DNA from: Geobacter sp. SVR
GTDB taxonomy: Bacteria > Desulfobacterota > Desulfuromonadia > Geobacterales > Pseudopelobacteraceae
Assembly: GCF_016865365.1 (NCBI RefSeq)
Contig: NZ_AP024469.1
Span: forward strand, 1,479,001 to 1,543,000
Length of the DNA stretch: 64,000 nt
Direction: 5' to 3'
In this document: piece by piece, positions 56,770 to 64,000 of the stretch
Layout of the letters: every line of letters starts with the position of its first letter
How positions within the stretch are numbered: the first letter of the stretch is position 1
Made by a program: the position numbers and the translations under genes
Notes under the pieces: model-generated
The model's input: the letters and a program-made list of their open reading frames with translations, nothing else
Told to the model about the DNA's origin: nothing
The model's database searches: none

Positions 56770-57744
56770 TCAAAAGCGGTAGCCGAGTCCCCCCAACAGG
56801 ACATCAGTATCGCGATCGTAGTCGGTTACGATGCGATGCCAGGAAACACGGAGAGCATAGGCGGGATTGAAGAGATAGGCGGCTGTCAGGGTGACGATTC
56901 CTGAAAGCGACCGTCCCCCCTCCTGCTGTTGCCGGTTCTGGTCGTAGTAGTGGTCCACCGAGATGTATCCCCCTGCGCCAATCCCCAGCGATACGTGCTT
57001 GTCAAGGTAGTCTTTCGCTCCCCAGATCTGAACGCTCACTCCATTCCGCCGTATCAGCCGGTTATCCCCTTCGTAGATCCAGCCGATGGTGCCATCCATG
57101 TATTGCAGGAGTCTGCGCCGGTATTCCAGGCTCACCGCCATTGATTTGTCCGAATCGAAACTGTTCACCACCGTCTGGCCGAAAAGGAGCGTCAGTTCGT
57201 TGCGAGCGGTTTTCGGGCGGCTGTCGTCAGACTGTACGGCGGATCTGCCGGGGGCGGTTTCCAGGTTGAGCCCGACCCCTGCAAGGATCGAGACGGTGTC
57301 GATGCTTGATGCGGTCTTGACTCCATTCAGGCGGACCTGCACCAGAAGGTCCTTTTCGGCATGCCAGGTGGCTGCCAGGCTGAAAAGCGCGCCCCAGCCG
57401 TGATCATTGGCGGAGCCGCCGGACCTGCCGATGGTGTCGAAATAGAAGTAGGGGCCCGCGCCGAGCGCGAGATTCAACCTGTCGTCGAACAGGCCGGTGT
57501 GGGTCCACAGGGTGAGGGTATGACCATCGCGGTGATGATCGGATACGTGTCCTTCATTCAGGTATGAGATGCTGGCCGCGAAACGGTCGCCAAAGCGCTC
57601 CCGATAATCAAGCTGCCAGGCATAGGAGTTTTCCCGGTCGTCGAATGAATGCATGCCTCCCCCCAGGAGCGTCAATTCCTCGGCCCCCAGCGGGCGTACG
57701 ACAACAAACAGGAAAAAGGCGATGACGAGCGGCAGGCGAATCAT
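56770..57744 (-). CDS. Predicted outer-membrane beta-barrel protein with internal duplication
   Basis: The start at 57744 (MIRLPLVIAFFLFVVVRPLG) gives 324 residues with a signal peptide cleaved after LGA; a GTG at 57771 is in frame and neither start has a clear ribosome binding site. The mature protein has alternating beta strands and ends in the aromatic GGLGYRF, typical of outer-membrane barrels. Residues about 22-160 and 180-324 look alike: each starts with ELTLL and repeats the pattern SFD, then YRxR, EG, W, GAGxY and a closing DTDxxLxGLG-like stretch. Function is unknown. Confidence 0.75.
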   Translation of the reverse strand: MIRLPLVIAFFLFVVVRPLGAEELTLLGGGMHSFDDRENSYAWQLDYRERFGDRFAASISYLNEGHVSDHHRDGHTLTLWTHTGLFDDRLNLALGAGPYFYFDTIGRSGGSANDHGWGALFSLAATWHAEKDLLVQVRLNGVKTASSIDTVSILAGVGLNLETAPGRSAVQSDDSRPKTARNELTLLFGQTVVNSFDSDKSMAVSLEYRRRLLQYMDGTIGWIYEGDNRLIRRNGVSVQIWGAKDYLDKHVSLGIGAGGYISVDHYYDQNRQQQEGGRSLSGIVTLTAAYLFNPAYALRVSWHRIVTDYDRDTDVLLGGLGYRF

Positions 57745-57857
57745 AGAGGAAGATACCAAGGGAATCGGCACTCGTCAATGCAGCCCCGGAACAGCCCCGG
57801 CCGATGGAGCGGGAGTGCCTGCGAGGCCGGCATTTTGCGGGTAGGCACTGTTTCTTC

Positions 57858-57885
57858 TTGACAGGGGCGGCGCAATGAGTAAGTT
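57858..57885 (+). promoter_or_regulatory. Possible promoter for the GAPDH gene
   Basis: TTGACA at 57858-57863 is an exact -35, but the -10 candidate TAAGTT (57880-57885, 16-base spacer) matches poorly. The leader would be about 100 bases. Confidence 0.3.
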
Positions 57886-57992
57886 TTAGCGACGATAAAA
57901 GCGCCCGATTCAGCGGCGGCCCTTGAGACCGTGATGCGGCCCGGCAATCTTGCCCTTCAGGGTGAAATTCGAACGAAGAGAAGGAATGAAGC

Positions 57993-59438
57993 ATGAGCAA
58001 TCAGAAACAGGAAGATTATCTGAAGGACTGGCAAGGACTGGAAGAACACGCTGAATTGATGCTTCCCCTGATCGGCCGTCTGTACCGCGACCACAACATC
58101 GTTACCACGGTATATGGCCGTTCGCTGGTTCACAGCGCCACGATCGACATCATCAAGGCGCATCGCTTCGCCCGTCAGATCCTGGACAGCGAGTTGTCGG
58201 TGCGGGAGACGCTTCCCATTCTCGAGGCCATTGCCAAGCTCGATCTGGCACCGGCCAGAATCGATATCGGCAGGTTGACGGTCCGCTATCAGGCCCTGGG
58301 GGGCACGATGGGGGTGGAAGAGTTCGTCCGGCAGGAGCTGGCAGCAGTCAATACCGGCCGCAGCCCGATACTGGAAGAGCCGCAGGATATCGTACTCTAT
58401 GGTTTCGGAAGGATCGGAAGGCTGTTGGCCCGCATTCTGGTCGAGAAGTCGGGCAGCGGTGAAAAATTGCGCCTGCGTGCCGCAGTAGTCCGCAAGGGGA
58501 GTGCCGACGATCTGGTCAAGCGTGCCAGCCTGCTGCGCCGCGACTCGGTGCATGGCCAGTTTCACGGGGTAATCACAGTCGATGAGGAAGAAAACGCAAT
58601 CATCGTCAACGGCAACATGATTCGCATCATCTATGCCGATGCTCCCGAGAACGTGGATTACGGCCAGTACGGGATCCACAATGCCATTCTGATCGACAAT
58701 ACCGGCAAGTGGCGCGACCGCGAAGGTCTGGGGCGTCATCTGAAGGCACAGGGCATCAGCCAGGTGATTTTGACCGCCCCGGGCAAAGGGGACATTCCCA
58801 ATGTAGTGGCCGGCGTCAACAACGAGCTGATCACGCGCAGCGAGAAGATCTTCTCCGCTGCCAGCTGCACCACCAATGCCATCGTGCCGGTGTTGAAGGC
58901 GATCAGCGACCGCTTCGGCATTCTCAGCGGTCACGTGGAAACCTGCCACTCCTATACCAACGACCAGAACCTGATCGACAACTATCATAAGAACAATCGC
59001 CGCGGGCGCAGCGCCCCGCTCAACATGGTCATTACCGAGACCGGCGCCGCCAAGGCGGTTGCCAAGGTTATCCCCGAGCTGGCCGGCAAGCTGACCGGCA
59101 ATGCCATCCGCGTGCCGACCCCCAATGTGTCGCTGGCCATTCTGAACCTGGAACTGGGGCGGTCAGTCGACGTGGCCGAACTGAACGGGTATCTGCGCGA
59201 TATCTCTCTCGATTCTCCGCTGCAGAACCAGATCGACTACACCAATTCACCCGAGGTGGTTTCCAGCGATTTCGTCGGATCGCGCCATGCCGGGGTGGTC
59301 GACTCCCTGGCAACCATCGTTCAGGGCAACCGCTGTGTCCTGTACGTCTGGTACGACAACGAGTTCGGTTACAGCTGTCAGGTTGTGCGCATGGTGCAGA
59401 AGATGGCCGGCCTGGAGCTTCCCTCACTCCCCAATTAG
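57993..59438 (+). CDS. gap: Glyceraldehyde-3-phosphate dehydrogenase, long form
   Basis: The enzyme oxidises glyceraldehyde 3-phosphate to 1,3-bisphosphoglycerate with NAD(P). The 481-residue product is about 140 longer than the common form, because residues 1-128 form an N-terminal extension of unknown role. The Rossmann loop GFGRIGRLLARIL starts at about residue 137, the catalytic Cys is C292 in SAASCTTNAIVPV, and the partner His lies in ETCHSYTNDQN. The ATG follows AGAGAAGGAATGAAGC. Long GAPDH forms exist in some bacteria; their cofactor use varies. Confidence 0.93.
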   Translation: MSNQKQEDYLKDWQGLEEHAELMLPLIGRLYRDHNIVTTVYGRSLVHSATIDIIKAHRFARQILDSELSVRETLPILEAIAKLDLAPARIDIGRLTVRYQALGGTMGVEEFVRQELAAVNTGRSPILEEPQDIVLYGFGRIGRLLARILVEKSGSGEKLRLRAAVVRKGSADDLVKRASLLRRDSVHGQFHGVITVDEEENAIIVNGNMIRIIYADAPENVDYGQYGIHNAILIDNTGKWRDREGLGRHLKAQGISQVILTAPGKGDIPNVVAGVNNELITRSEKIFSAASCTTNAIVPVLKAISDRFGILSGHVETCHSYTNDQNLIDNYHKNNRRGRSAPLNMVITETGAAKAVAKVIPELAGKLTGNAIRVPTPNVSLAILNLELGRSVDVAELNGYLRDISLDSPLQNQIDYTNSPEVVSSDFVGSRHAGVVDSLATIVQGNRCVLYVWYDNEFGYSCQVVRMVQKMAGLELPSLPN

Positions 59439-59462
59439 ACACACTCGATCCTCCAGTCCTCG

Positions 59463-59489
59463 AAGGGCGCCCCTTGCGGCGCCCTTTTT
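59463..59489 (+). terminator. Intrinsic terminator after GAPDH gene
   Basis: AGGGCGCC at 59464-59471 pairs perfectly with GGCGCCCT at 59478-59485, followed by TTTTT. The remaining stretch to 59697 shows no recognisable feature. Confidence 0.9.
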
Positions 59490-59697
59490 CGTGCAGTCAC
59501 TGTTTTATTGTAACTAAAAAGATTCTGCCGGTTGTGACGGTTCACCCCGTATGGTACGAAACGTGCTGCTACAGGATCGAGGGCAGCCACCCTGCCTTCA
59601 AAACCGCGCCCGATGCCGCAGGCACGCGGGGGCGTTACGCGGCGGTGCCTTAAAAAGAGGCGTATCGCCTTCCAAAACGGCGCACGGAGTTCCTGTC

Positions 59698-59991
59698 ATG
59701 ATCATGATCAAGCCTTCGGATCTCAAGTACAAATACCCCCGTGACATTGCCCGCCGCAATGAGCCCAAGTTCGCCGGCAAGCCCGATCCCCATCCCTTCA
59801 ACCGCGATGATCTTTACGAGATCCTGCCGATGGCGGCTGCCGTCATGGACGCGCTCGGCAGCGACGACGGGCGGGTGCTGCATATGCTGGAGGACCTCCT
59901 TAACCGGGATATGCCGCGCTTCGTCGAAACCCGTGAGGATGTTTTCGATTTTCTGGTGGGCACGGCCCGGGAGCTGTTGGACGAGGAGTGA
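59698..59991 (+). CDS. Small uncharacterised protein (97 residues)
   Basis: The ATG at 59698 (MIMIKPSDLKYKYPRDIARR) has CGGAG eight bases upstream; an earlier in-frame ATG at 59551 is not favoured. The product is probably cytoplasmic: a basic Pro-rich N-terminal third is followed by an acidic alpha-helical part (FNRDDLYEILPMAAAVMDAL and ETREDVFDFLVGTARELLDE). I do not recognise a family. Its stop codon lies just before the macro-like gene, so the two are likely an operon. Confidence 0.65.
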   Translation: MIMIKPSDLKYKYPRDIARRNEPKFAGKPDPHPFNRDDLYEILPMAAAVMDALGSDDGRVLHMLEDLLNRDMPRFVETREDVFDFLVGTARELLDEE

Positions 59992-59996
59992 GCGTG

Positions 59997-60425
59997 ATGC
60001 AGGAGATCGTCGCAGACATGTGGGGCTTTGCAGGGCAGGCGGTGATTGCGATCACGACCAATGGCACGGTCACCGGGGACGGCCGGGCCGTTTTCGGGCG
60101 GGGCTGTGCGCGCCAGGCGGGTGCACGCTATCCGGATCTTGCTCATCGGCTGGGGGGGCTGCTTCTGGAGCATGGCAATCATGTCTTCCCGCTTGGCCAC
60201 GGCTTGGTCAGTTTTCCAGTGGAAGAAACCGCCTGGAGTCTGCCTGATCCGCTGCTGATCGCGCGTTCCGCCCAAGAGTTGCGGATGCTGGCCGATCATG
60301 AGGGGTGGACCCGGGTGGTGGTGCCGCGCCCCGGCTGCGGCTATGGCGGGCTCGAGTGGGGCATGGTACGGCCTTTGCTTGAGCCGATGTTCGACCAGCG
60401 TTTCACCGTGATTCGCATCGAATGA
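59997..60425 (+). CDS. Macro-domain-like (ADP-ribose-binding) protein
   Basis: The ATG at 59997 (MQEIVADMWGFAGQAVIAIT) is eight bases after GAGGAG and gives 142 residues; GTG codons at 59988 and 59994 are possible. The sequence IAITTNGTVTGDGRAVFGRG, then CARQA, and later VVVPRPGCGYGGLEWGMVRP fit the core of macro-domain-like proteins that bind or process ADP-ribose derivatives. The exact substrate is unknown. It is coupled to the small gene before it and followed, 12 bases on, by a small helix-turn-helix gene. Confidence 0.72.
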   Translation: MQEIVADMWGFAGQAVIAITTNGTVTGDGRAVFGRGCARQAGARYPDLAHRLGGLLLEHGNHVFPLGHGLVSFPVEETAWSLPDPLLIARSAQELRMLADHEGWTRVVVPRPGCGYGGLEWGMVRPLLEPMFDQRFTVIRIE

Positions 60426-60437
60426 AGGGAGAAGAAC

Positions 60438-60665
60438 ATGGAAACTGAAAACATCGCAACATTGTCCGAGGCGGCGGCAGAACTGGCAACCACCGAGATG
60501 AAGGTGCTGATGCTGCTCAAGCGGAAAGAGCTGGAGGGAGAGCTGGTGGAAGGGGAGTGGCGCATTTCACGGCAATCATTGGCGCATTTCCGGACCCATG
60601 GCCCCATTTCGGCCGAGTCTACTACTTCCTGTGCCTCGGCCTGCCGGGGGTGTGGCCAGCATTGA
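60438..60665 (+). CDS. Small helix-turn-helix protein with cysteine-rich tail
   Basis: The 75-residue product (METENIATLSEAAAELATTE) has an excisionase/MerR-like winged-helix pattern in residues about 8-52: LSEAAAELATTEMKVLMLLK, then a wing-like EGEWRISRQSL. The last part contains CASACRGCGQH, an odd cysteine cluster. It follows the macro-like gene closely with AAGGGAGAAGAAC before the ATG. It may bind DNA; its target is unknown. Confidence 0.6.
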   Translation: METENIATLSEAAAELATTEMKVLMLLKRKELEGELVEGEWRISRQSLAHFRTHGPISAESTTSCASACRGCGQH

Positions 60666-60710
60666 TTGCCTGCCGGCTTTCCTGCGCCGGATCAGGTTTC
60701 CCGTTACAGA

Positions 60711-60742
60711 AACGCCCCGCGGCTTGATGCCTGCGGGGCGTT
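60711..60742. terminator. Hairpin between convergent genes
   Basis: AACGCCCCGC at 60711-60720 pairs perfectly with GCGGGGCGTT at 60733-60742. The T tract is weak on both sides (TTATC on plus, TTTCTG on minus). It probably serves both the small helix-turn-helix gene and the DUF815 gene. Confidence 0.6.
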
Positions 60743-60766
60743 ATCGGGTGCTGCCGATGGTGACGC

Positions 60767-61660
60767 TCAGGCCCCCTGTTTTTCGAGCAGATACCGTCCC
60801 ACCCAGTTCTTCGAAAACTGGAAGGCGGTCCGGCCGCAGCGTTTGCTCTTGTCGTGGGACCACTGGACGGCCTCCCGTTCCAGTTCCCTGCTCCAGGGGA
60901 TATCCATCTTGCGCTCGCGGGCCTCGCGCTCCACGTTGAGGCGCACCGCATCCAGGTAGCGGTCCTGGGAGAATGCATAGAAGGCGACCCAGATGCCGAA
61001 ACGGTCGGACAGGGAAACCTTTTCCTCGATGGCCTCGCTCTGCTGCAGTTCCCCCCGCACATATTTCCCCCCCAGGTGATCCCCCTCGTATTCGGGCAAC
61101 AGATGGCGGCGGTTGGACGTGACATAGATCAGGACGTTTTCGGGAGCCGAATAGACCGACCCGTCCAGGGCGCTTTTCAGCATTTTGTAGCTGAGCTCTC
61201 CCACTTCGAAGGTCAGGTCGTCGCACAGCAGAATGAAGCGGTACGGCTGGTTTTCCACGGCGGTAAAGATTTCGGAGAGGTAGATCAGGTCTTCTTTCTC
61301 CACCTGGATGAAACGCAGCCCCTGGGGAGCGAACTCGTTCAGCAGGGCCTTCACCAGCGAAGACTTGCCCGAGCCGCGTGATCCCCACAGCAGGGCATTG
61401 TTGGCCGGCAGCCCCTTCAGGAACTGGCGGGTGTTGTTGACCATGATCTCCTTCTGCTCATCCACGCCCAGCAGCTCTTTCAGGGTGGTTGTATCGGTCA
61501 CCTTGACCGGTTCCAGGTAGCCGGAAAATGAGTGGCGGCGCCAGTTGGCGGCATGGCAGGTCGACCAGTCGATGGGGGCGATGGCTTGCGGCAGCAGCAT
61601 TTCAACCGAGCTGAGCACACGCTCGAGCCGGGCAACTACGTCGGGTTTCAGATTGAACAT
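60767..61660 (-). CDS. DUF815 family AAA-type ATPase
   Basis: The start at 61660 (MFNLKPDVVARLERVLSSVE) follows AGAGAG and gives 297 residues. The Walker A loop is ALLWGSRGSGKSSLVKALLN, Walker B is FILLCDDLTFE, and a sensor-type segment is VLIYVTSNRRHLLPE; these fit DUF815. The in-frame upstream part to 61996 would overlap the divergent small gene and is rejected. The function of the family is unknown. Confidence 0.85.
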   Translation of the reverse strand: MFNLKPDVVARLERVLSSVEMLLPQAIAPIDWSTCHAANWRRHSFSGYLEPVKVTDTTTLKELLGVDEQKEIMVNNTRQFLKGLPANNALLWGSRGSGKSSLVKALLNEFAPQGLRFIQVEKEDLIYLSEIFTAVENQPYRFILLCDDLTFEVGELSYKMLKSALDGSVYSAPENVLIYVTSNRRHLLPEYEGDHLGGKYVRGELQQSEAIEEKVSLSDRFGIWVAFYAFSQDRYLDAVRLNVEREARERKMDIPWSRELEREAVQWSHDKSKRCGRTAFQFSKNWVGRYLLEKQGA

Positions 61661-61875
61661 GGCATCTCTCTTACAGGGGAATGAACGGACCAAAGTCCGA
61701 AAGGGCGCGAAAAGCCATATTAAATACACTGCGCGCTCGTCCGCTGTCAAACCAAATCGACCTTCCTGCAGCCCACCCCCTTTCCGTACCCGGTCCCCGT
61801 TTCCGCCTGCTGCCTTTGCGCACGGGCGTGTTATACTATCATTGACAAGATCCAGGCGGCAGAAGGGAGCTGGCC

Positions 61876-62058
61876 ATGTCCATCGATAAAACCTGGTACA
61901 CCGTGGAAGAGATTGCCGACAAGTTCGGACTGGAAATACCGCTGATCCTGAAATGGGTCGAGGATGGCGTGGTGCGTGCCGAGATGACCGGAGCACGGGT
62001 GGATACGATCAACATAAACGACGTGGAACTCAAGGTGCAGGAGATGACCGGAATCTGA
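61876..62058 (+). CDS. Small MerR-like helix-turn-helix protein
   Basis: The 60-residue product (MSIDKTWYTVEEIADKFGLE) has a helix-turn-helix of the MerR/excisionase type: YTVEEIADKFGLEIPLILKW and VEDGVVRAE. The ATG follows AGAAGGGAGCTGGCC. It is divergent from the DUF815 gene and is followed by an uncharacterised gene at 62093. A TATACT at 61832-61837 may be its -10, but no good -35 is present. Confidence 0.68.
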   Translation: MSIDKTWYTVEEIADKFGLEIPLILKWVEDGVVRAEMTGARVDTININDVELKVQEMTGI

Positions 62059-62092
62059 AACGCTCCTCGCAGGAAGGGACAGGAGGTGCGAC

Positions 62093-62452
62093 ATGAGGGA
62101 GTCCGAGATAATCAAGCAGTTGGATGAACGGAGAGACGAAAGTCACCGTTTCGTGAAGTGGTGGCGCAAGGAGCAGGATTTCCTGGATATCGACCTGATA
62201 GAGAGATTCGAAGAAAACGCGAGCGGATATGCCGAGATGGCCGGTTTCGAGTTGCTGACCCTGGACGATATGTGGAAGGAACTGAAGCGCCTGGGGGGTA
62301 AACGGGTGAATCTGTTGCACGATGCATCGGGTGACCGGATCGAGTGGGTGTATCGTGGCAAGAGCGGCGAGCGGGTACAGGTGTGCGATTACAGCCCCGC
62401 CAGCCTGATGACTATTTTCGATGTGGAAACCAAGGGTAATCCCGTGGATTAG
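62093..62452 (+). CDS. Uncharacterised 119-residue protein
   Basis: The ATG at 62093 follows ACAGGAGGTGCGAC, a strong ribosome binding site. The sequence MRESEIIKQLDERRDESHRF is charged and helical, followed by a mixed alpha/beta region with GKRVNLLHDASGDRIEWVYR and VQVCDYSPASLMTIFDVETK. No signal peptide or membrane span is visible. I do not recognise a family. It is in the same direction as the small regulator 34 bases before. Confidence 0.65.
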   Translation: MRESEIIKQLDERRDESHRFVKWWRKEQDFLDIDLIERFEENASGYAEMAGFELLTLDDMWKELKRLGGKRVNLLHDASGDRIEWVYRGKSGERVQVCDYSPASLMTIFDVETKGNPVD

Positions 62453-62457
62453 CCGGC

Positions 62458-62604
62458 TGTTGAAATCCCCAGGTTTTTCAAAAATGGGGTAGGTCGTCGC
62501 ACCCGCAGGAAGCCCTGCGGAGGCGTAGCACCCAAGGGTATAAACAGCGCTACGCCGCACAAGAGGACTGATGAGGGCGGCGGCGAGATGCCTGTTCTTC
62601 AACA
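62458..62604. repeat. 147-base multi-hairpin element with inverted ends
   Basis: TGTTGAA at 62458-62464 is the inverted complement of TTCAACA at 62598-62604. Inside are the hairpins CCCCA/TGGGG (62467-62471, 62485-62489), CCGCAGG/CCTGCGG (62503-62509, 62514-62520) and GGCGTAGC/GCTACGCC (62522-62529, 62549-62556). No coding sequence is evident. It resembles a small non-autonomous repeat or a structured RNA; only one copy is in the window. Confidence 0.55.
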
Positions 62605-62644
62605 ACCTTATGGGATTGCGGCGTTTCCCACTGGGACTCGCCCC

Positions 62645-62673
62645 ACAAAGGCCGCCGGATCGACGGCCTTTGT
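62645..62673. terminator. Hairpin, possible terminator
   Basis: ACAAAGGCCG at 62645-62654 pairs perfectly with CGGCCTTTGT at 62664-62673. TTTG sits within the stem end and the following bases are GTGTG, so it is a weak terminator for the gene ending at 62452. Confidence 0.5.
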
Positions 62674-62731
62674 TGTGTGAGAGCGATTGGCAGGCCGGGC
62701 GGTTTGCGCTAGACTGTGACAGAGAGGAATT

Positions 62732-64000
62732 ATGAAGAGCGCGCCCGACCTGATCATCCTCGGCTCCGGTTCAACCGCCTTTGCAGCGGCTTTACGAGCT
62801 TCGTCCTACGGGGCCCGGGTGCTGATGTGCGAGAAGAGCGTCCTGGGAGGGACCTGCATCAACTGGGGCTGCATTCCCAGCAAGACGCTGATCCATGCTG
62901 CGCTGTTCAATTACGAGGCCCATCTGGGGGCCGGACTCGGACTCCCGATCAGTGAGGCGAGCGGCGGACTCGATTATGAACGGCTTGCAGTTCATCGGGA
63001 TGAAGTGGTATTAAAGCTCCGGCAGGAGCGCTATCTCGATGTGCTCAAGCAAATGCCGGGGCTGGAAGTGGTCAAAGGGACGGCCCGTTTCGAGGACCTC
63101 CACACGATCAGGGTCGACGAGCGCCGGTTTCGCGCCGACCGCTTTCTGGTGGCGGTGGGGGGAGTGCCGCGCGTTCCTGCTATCCCCGGCCTTGACCAGT
63201 GCGGCTATCTGACCAGCCGCAGCGCTCTTTTGACCAACAAGATCCCCGCCTCGCTGGTGATGATCGGGGGGGGAGTGATTGCGGTGGAACTGGGCCAGAT
63301 GTACCACCGCCTGGGATGCCGGCTGACCATCCTCGAGCACGGACCGCGGCTGCTGCCTGCAGTCGAGCGGGAACCGGCCGAAGCCATCCAGGATATACTC
63401 GCGCGGGAAGGGCTGGCAATCGTGCCGGATGCGACGGTGTGCTCGGTGGGGCAGGCGGATGGCCAGAGCGTGGTGGAGGTCGAGGTGCGCGGAGAGCGCC
63501 TGAGGTTTTCGGGTGAGAAACTCTTGCTGGCTCTGGGAACCACCCCTGCCACGGCCGATATCGGCCTGAACAATGCCGGCGTGGAAATGGACGGTAAGGG
63601 CTTTATCAAGACCGACAGCTCCATGCGTACAAGCGCCGCCGGAATCTGGGCTGCCGGCGATGTCACCGGCGGGATGATGATTGCCACGGTGGGAGCCCGG
63701 GAGGGCATCGTGGCGGTGGACGACATGTTCAATCCCGGCTGTGGCTGCACCATGGATTATCTGACCGCTCCCATGGCCATTTTTACCGATCCCGAGGTGG
63801 GAATGGTCGGCCATGGGGAGGAGAGCGCCCGGCAGGCGGGCTACGATGTGATGGTCAACACCATCCCGGCCAGCGCCATTCCCAAGGCCCATGTAACCGG
63901 TGCCACAGCGGGCGTGATCAAGATGGTCGCCGACCGCGCCACCGGCAGACTGCTCGGCGTGCACCTGGCGTGTCACCGCGGTGCGGAAATGATTAACGAG
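62732..64000 (+). CDS. MerA-like FAD-dependent pyridine nucleotide-disulfide oxidoreductase (partial)
   Basis: The frame opens at ATG 62732 (MKSAPDLIILGSGSTAFAAA) after GAGAGGAAT and runs off the window after 423 codons. The FAD loop GSGSTAFAAA, the redox pair C42 and C47 (GGTCINWGCIPSKTLIHAAL), the NAD(P) loop MIGGGVIAVELGQMYHRLGC and the second FAD motif IWAAGDVTGGMMIATVGAREG fit mercuric reductase-like members of class I. There is no N-terminal metal-binding domain. The C-terminal cysteine pair that would define MerA lies beyond the end, so the substrate is undecided; a dihydrolipoamide dehydrogenase-like role is possible. Confidence 0.85.
   Translation, partial: MKSAPDLIILGSGSTAFAAALRASSYGARVLMCEKSVLGGTCINWGCIPSKTLIHAALFNYEAHLGAGLGLPISEASGGLDYERLAVHRDEVVLKLRQERYLDVLKQMPGLEVVKGTARFEDLHTIRVDERRFRADRFLVAVGGVPRVPAIPGLDQCGYLTSRSALLTNKIPASLVMIGGGVIAVELGQMYHRLGCRLTILEHGPRLLPAVEREPAEAIQDILAREGLAIVPDATVCSVGQADGQSVVEVEVRGERLRFSGEKLLLALGTTPATADIGLNNAGVEMDGKGFIKTDSSMRTSAAGIWAAGDVTGGMMIATVGAREGIVAVDDMFNPGCGCTMDYLTAPMAIFTDPEVGMVGHGEESARQAGYDVMVNTIPASAIPKAHVTGATAGVIKMVADRATGRLLGVHLACHRGAEMINE

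Noticed and set aside
61661-61996. N-terminal extension of the DUF815 ATPase
   Set aside because: It crosses the divergent promoter region and the small regulator gene, and its composition is unlike the rest of the protein.

Overview
The window comes from a free-living, Gram-negative deltaproteobacterial-type genome, most likely a member of the Geobacterales (Geobacter, Trichlorobacter, Pseudopelobacter and relatives). The evidence is the gene order (tRNA-Thr, tuf, rpmG, tRNA-Trp, secE, nusG, then L11, L10, rpoBC, str, S10, spc and alpha clusters), the protein sequences, sigma54-type two-component genes, a predicted beta-barrel outer-membrane protein and typical neighbours such as a YaaR-like and a BCAM0308-like gene. 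The species call is inference from familiarity; no search was run.

Bases 1-33,340 form one plus-strand block for translation and transcription. It holds a tRNA-Thr 3' end, tuf (copy 1), rpmG, tRNA-Trp, secE, nusG, rplKAJL and rpoBC, closed by a strong terminator. A promoter region with an apparently structured leader RNA follows. Then come rpsL, rpsG, fusA, tuf (copy 2), the S10 cluster, the spc cluster with secY, adk and map, and the alpha cluster (rpmJ, rpsM, rpsK, rpsD, rpoA, rplQ), ending in a bidirectional terminator. The two tuf copies appear identical, including 27 bases upstream. Several small genes are easily missed (rpmG, rpmD, rpmJ, secE). RpoB carries an insertion of about 125 residues just ahead of the rifampicin region.

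Bases 33,340-51,450 are mixed housekeeping and signalling. They include a YaaR/DUF327 gene, a UbiK/phasin-like gene overlapping a UbiB-family kinase, and an NtrY-like sensor kinase with an NtrX-like sigma54 activator. An MFS transporter, a DUF4149 protein and a C-terminal processing protease follow. On the minus strand are trpD-trpC with a small membrane protein, a receiver-domain protein, a beta-lactamase-fold serine hydrolase, argJ and secA. A hexamer-based inverted repeat occurs in three intergenic gaps here.

Bases 51,450-64,000 hold individually transcribed accessory and metabolic genes. They are a DEAD-box helicase behind a leader with two terminator-like hairpins, a CBS/DRTGG-type family II pyrophosphatase, a BCAM0308-like protein, a WrbA-like flavoprotein, a cold-shock protein, an internally duplicated beta-barrel protein and a long-form GAPDH. 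Next come a small operon with a macro-domain-like protein, a DUF815 ATPase, two small genes, a 147-base multi-hairpin intergenic element, and a MerA-like flavoprotein disulfide reductase cut by the window edge.

The most notable unexplained signals are the leader RNA before rpsL, the RpoB insertion, the dispersed hexamer palindromes, the attenuator-like helicase leader and the multi-hairpin element near the end. No CRISPR array, prophage or intact insertion sequence was seen.
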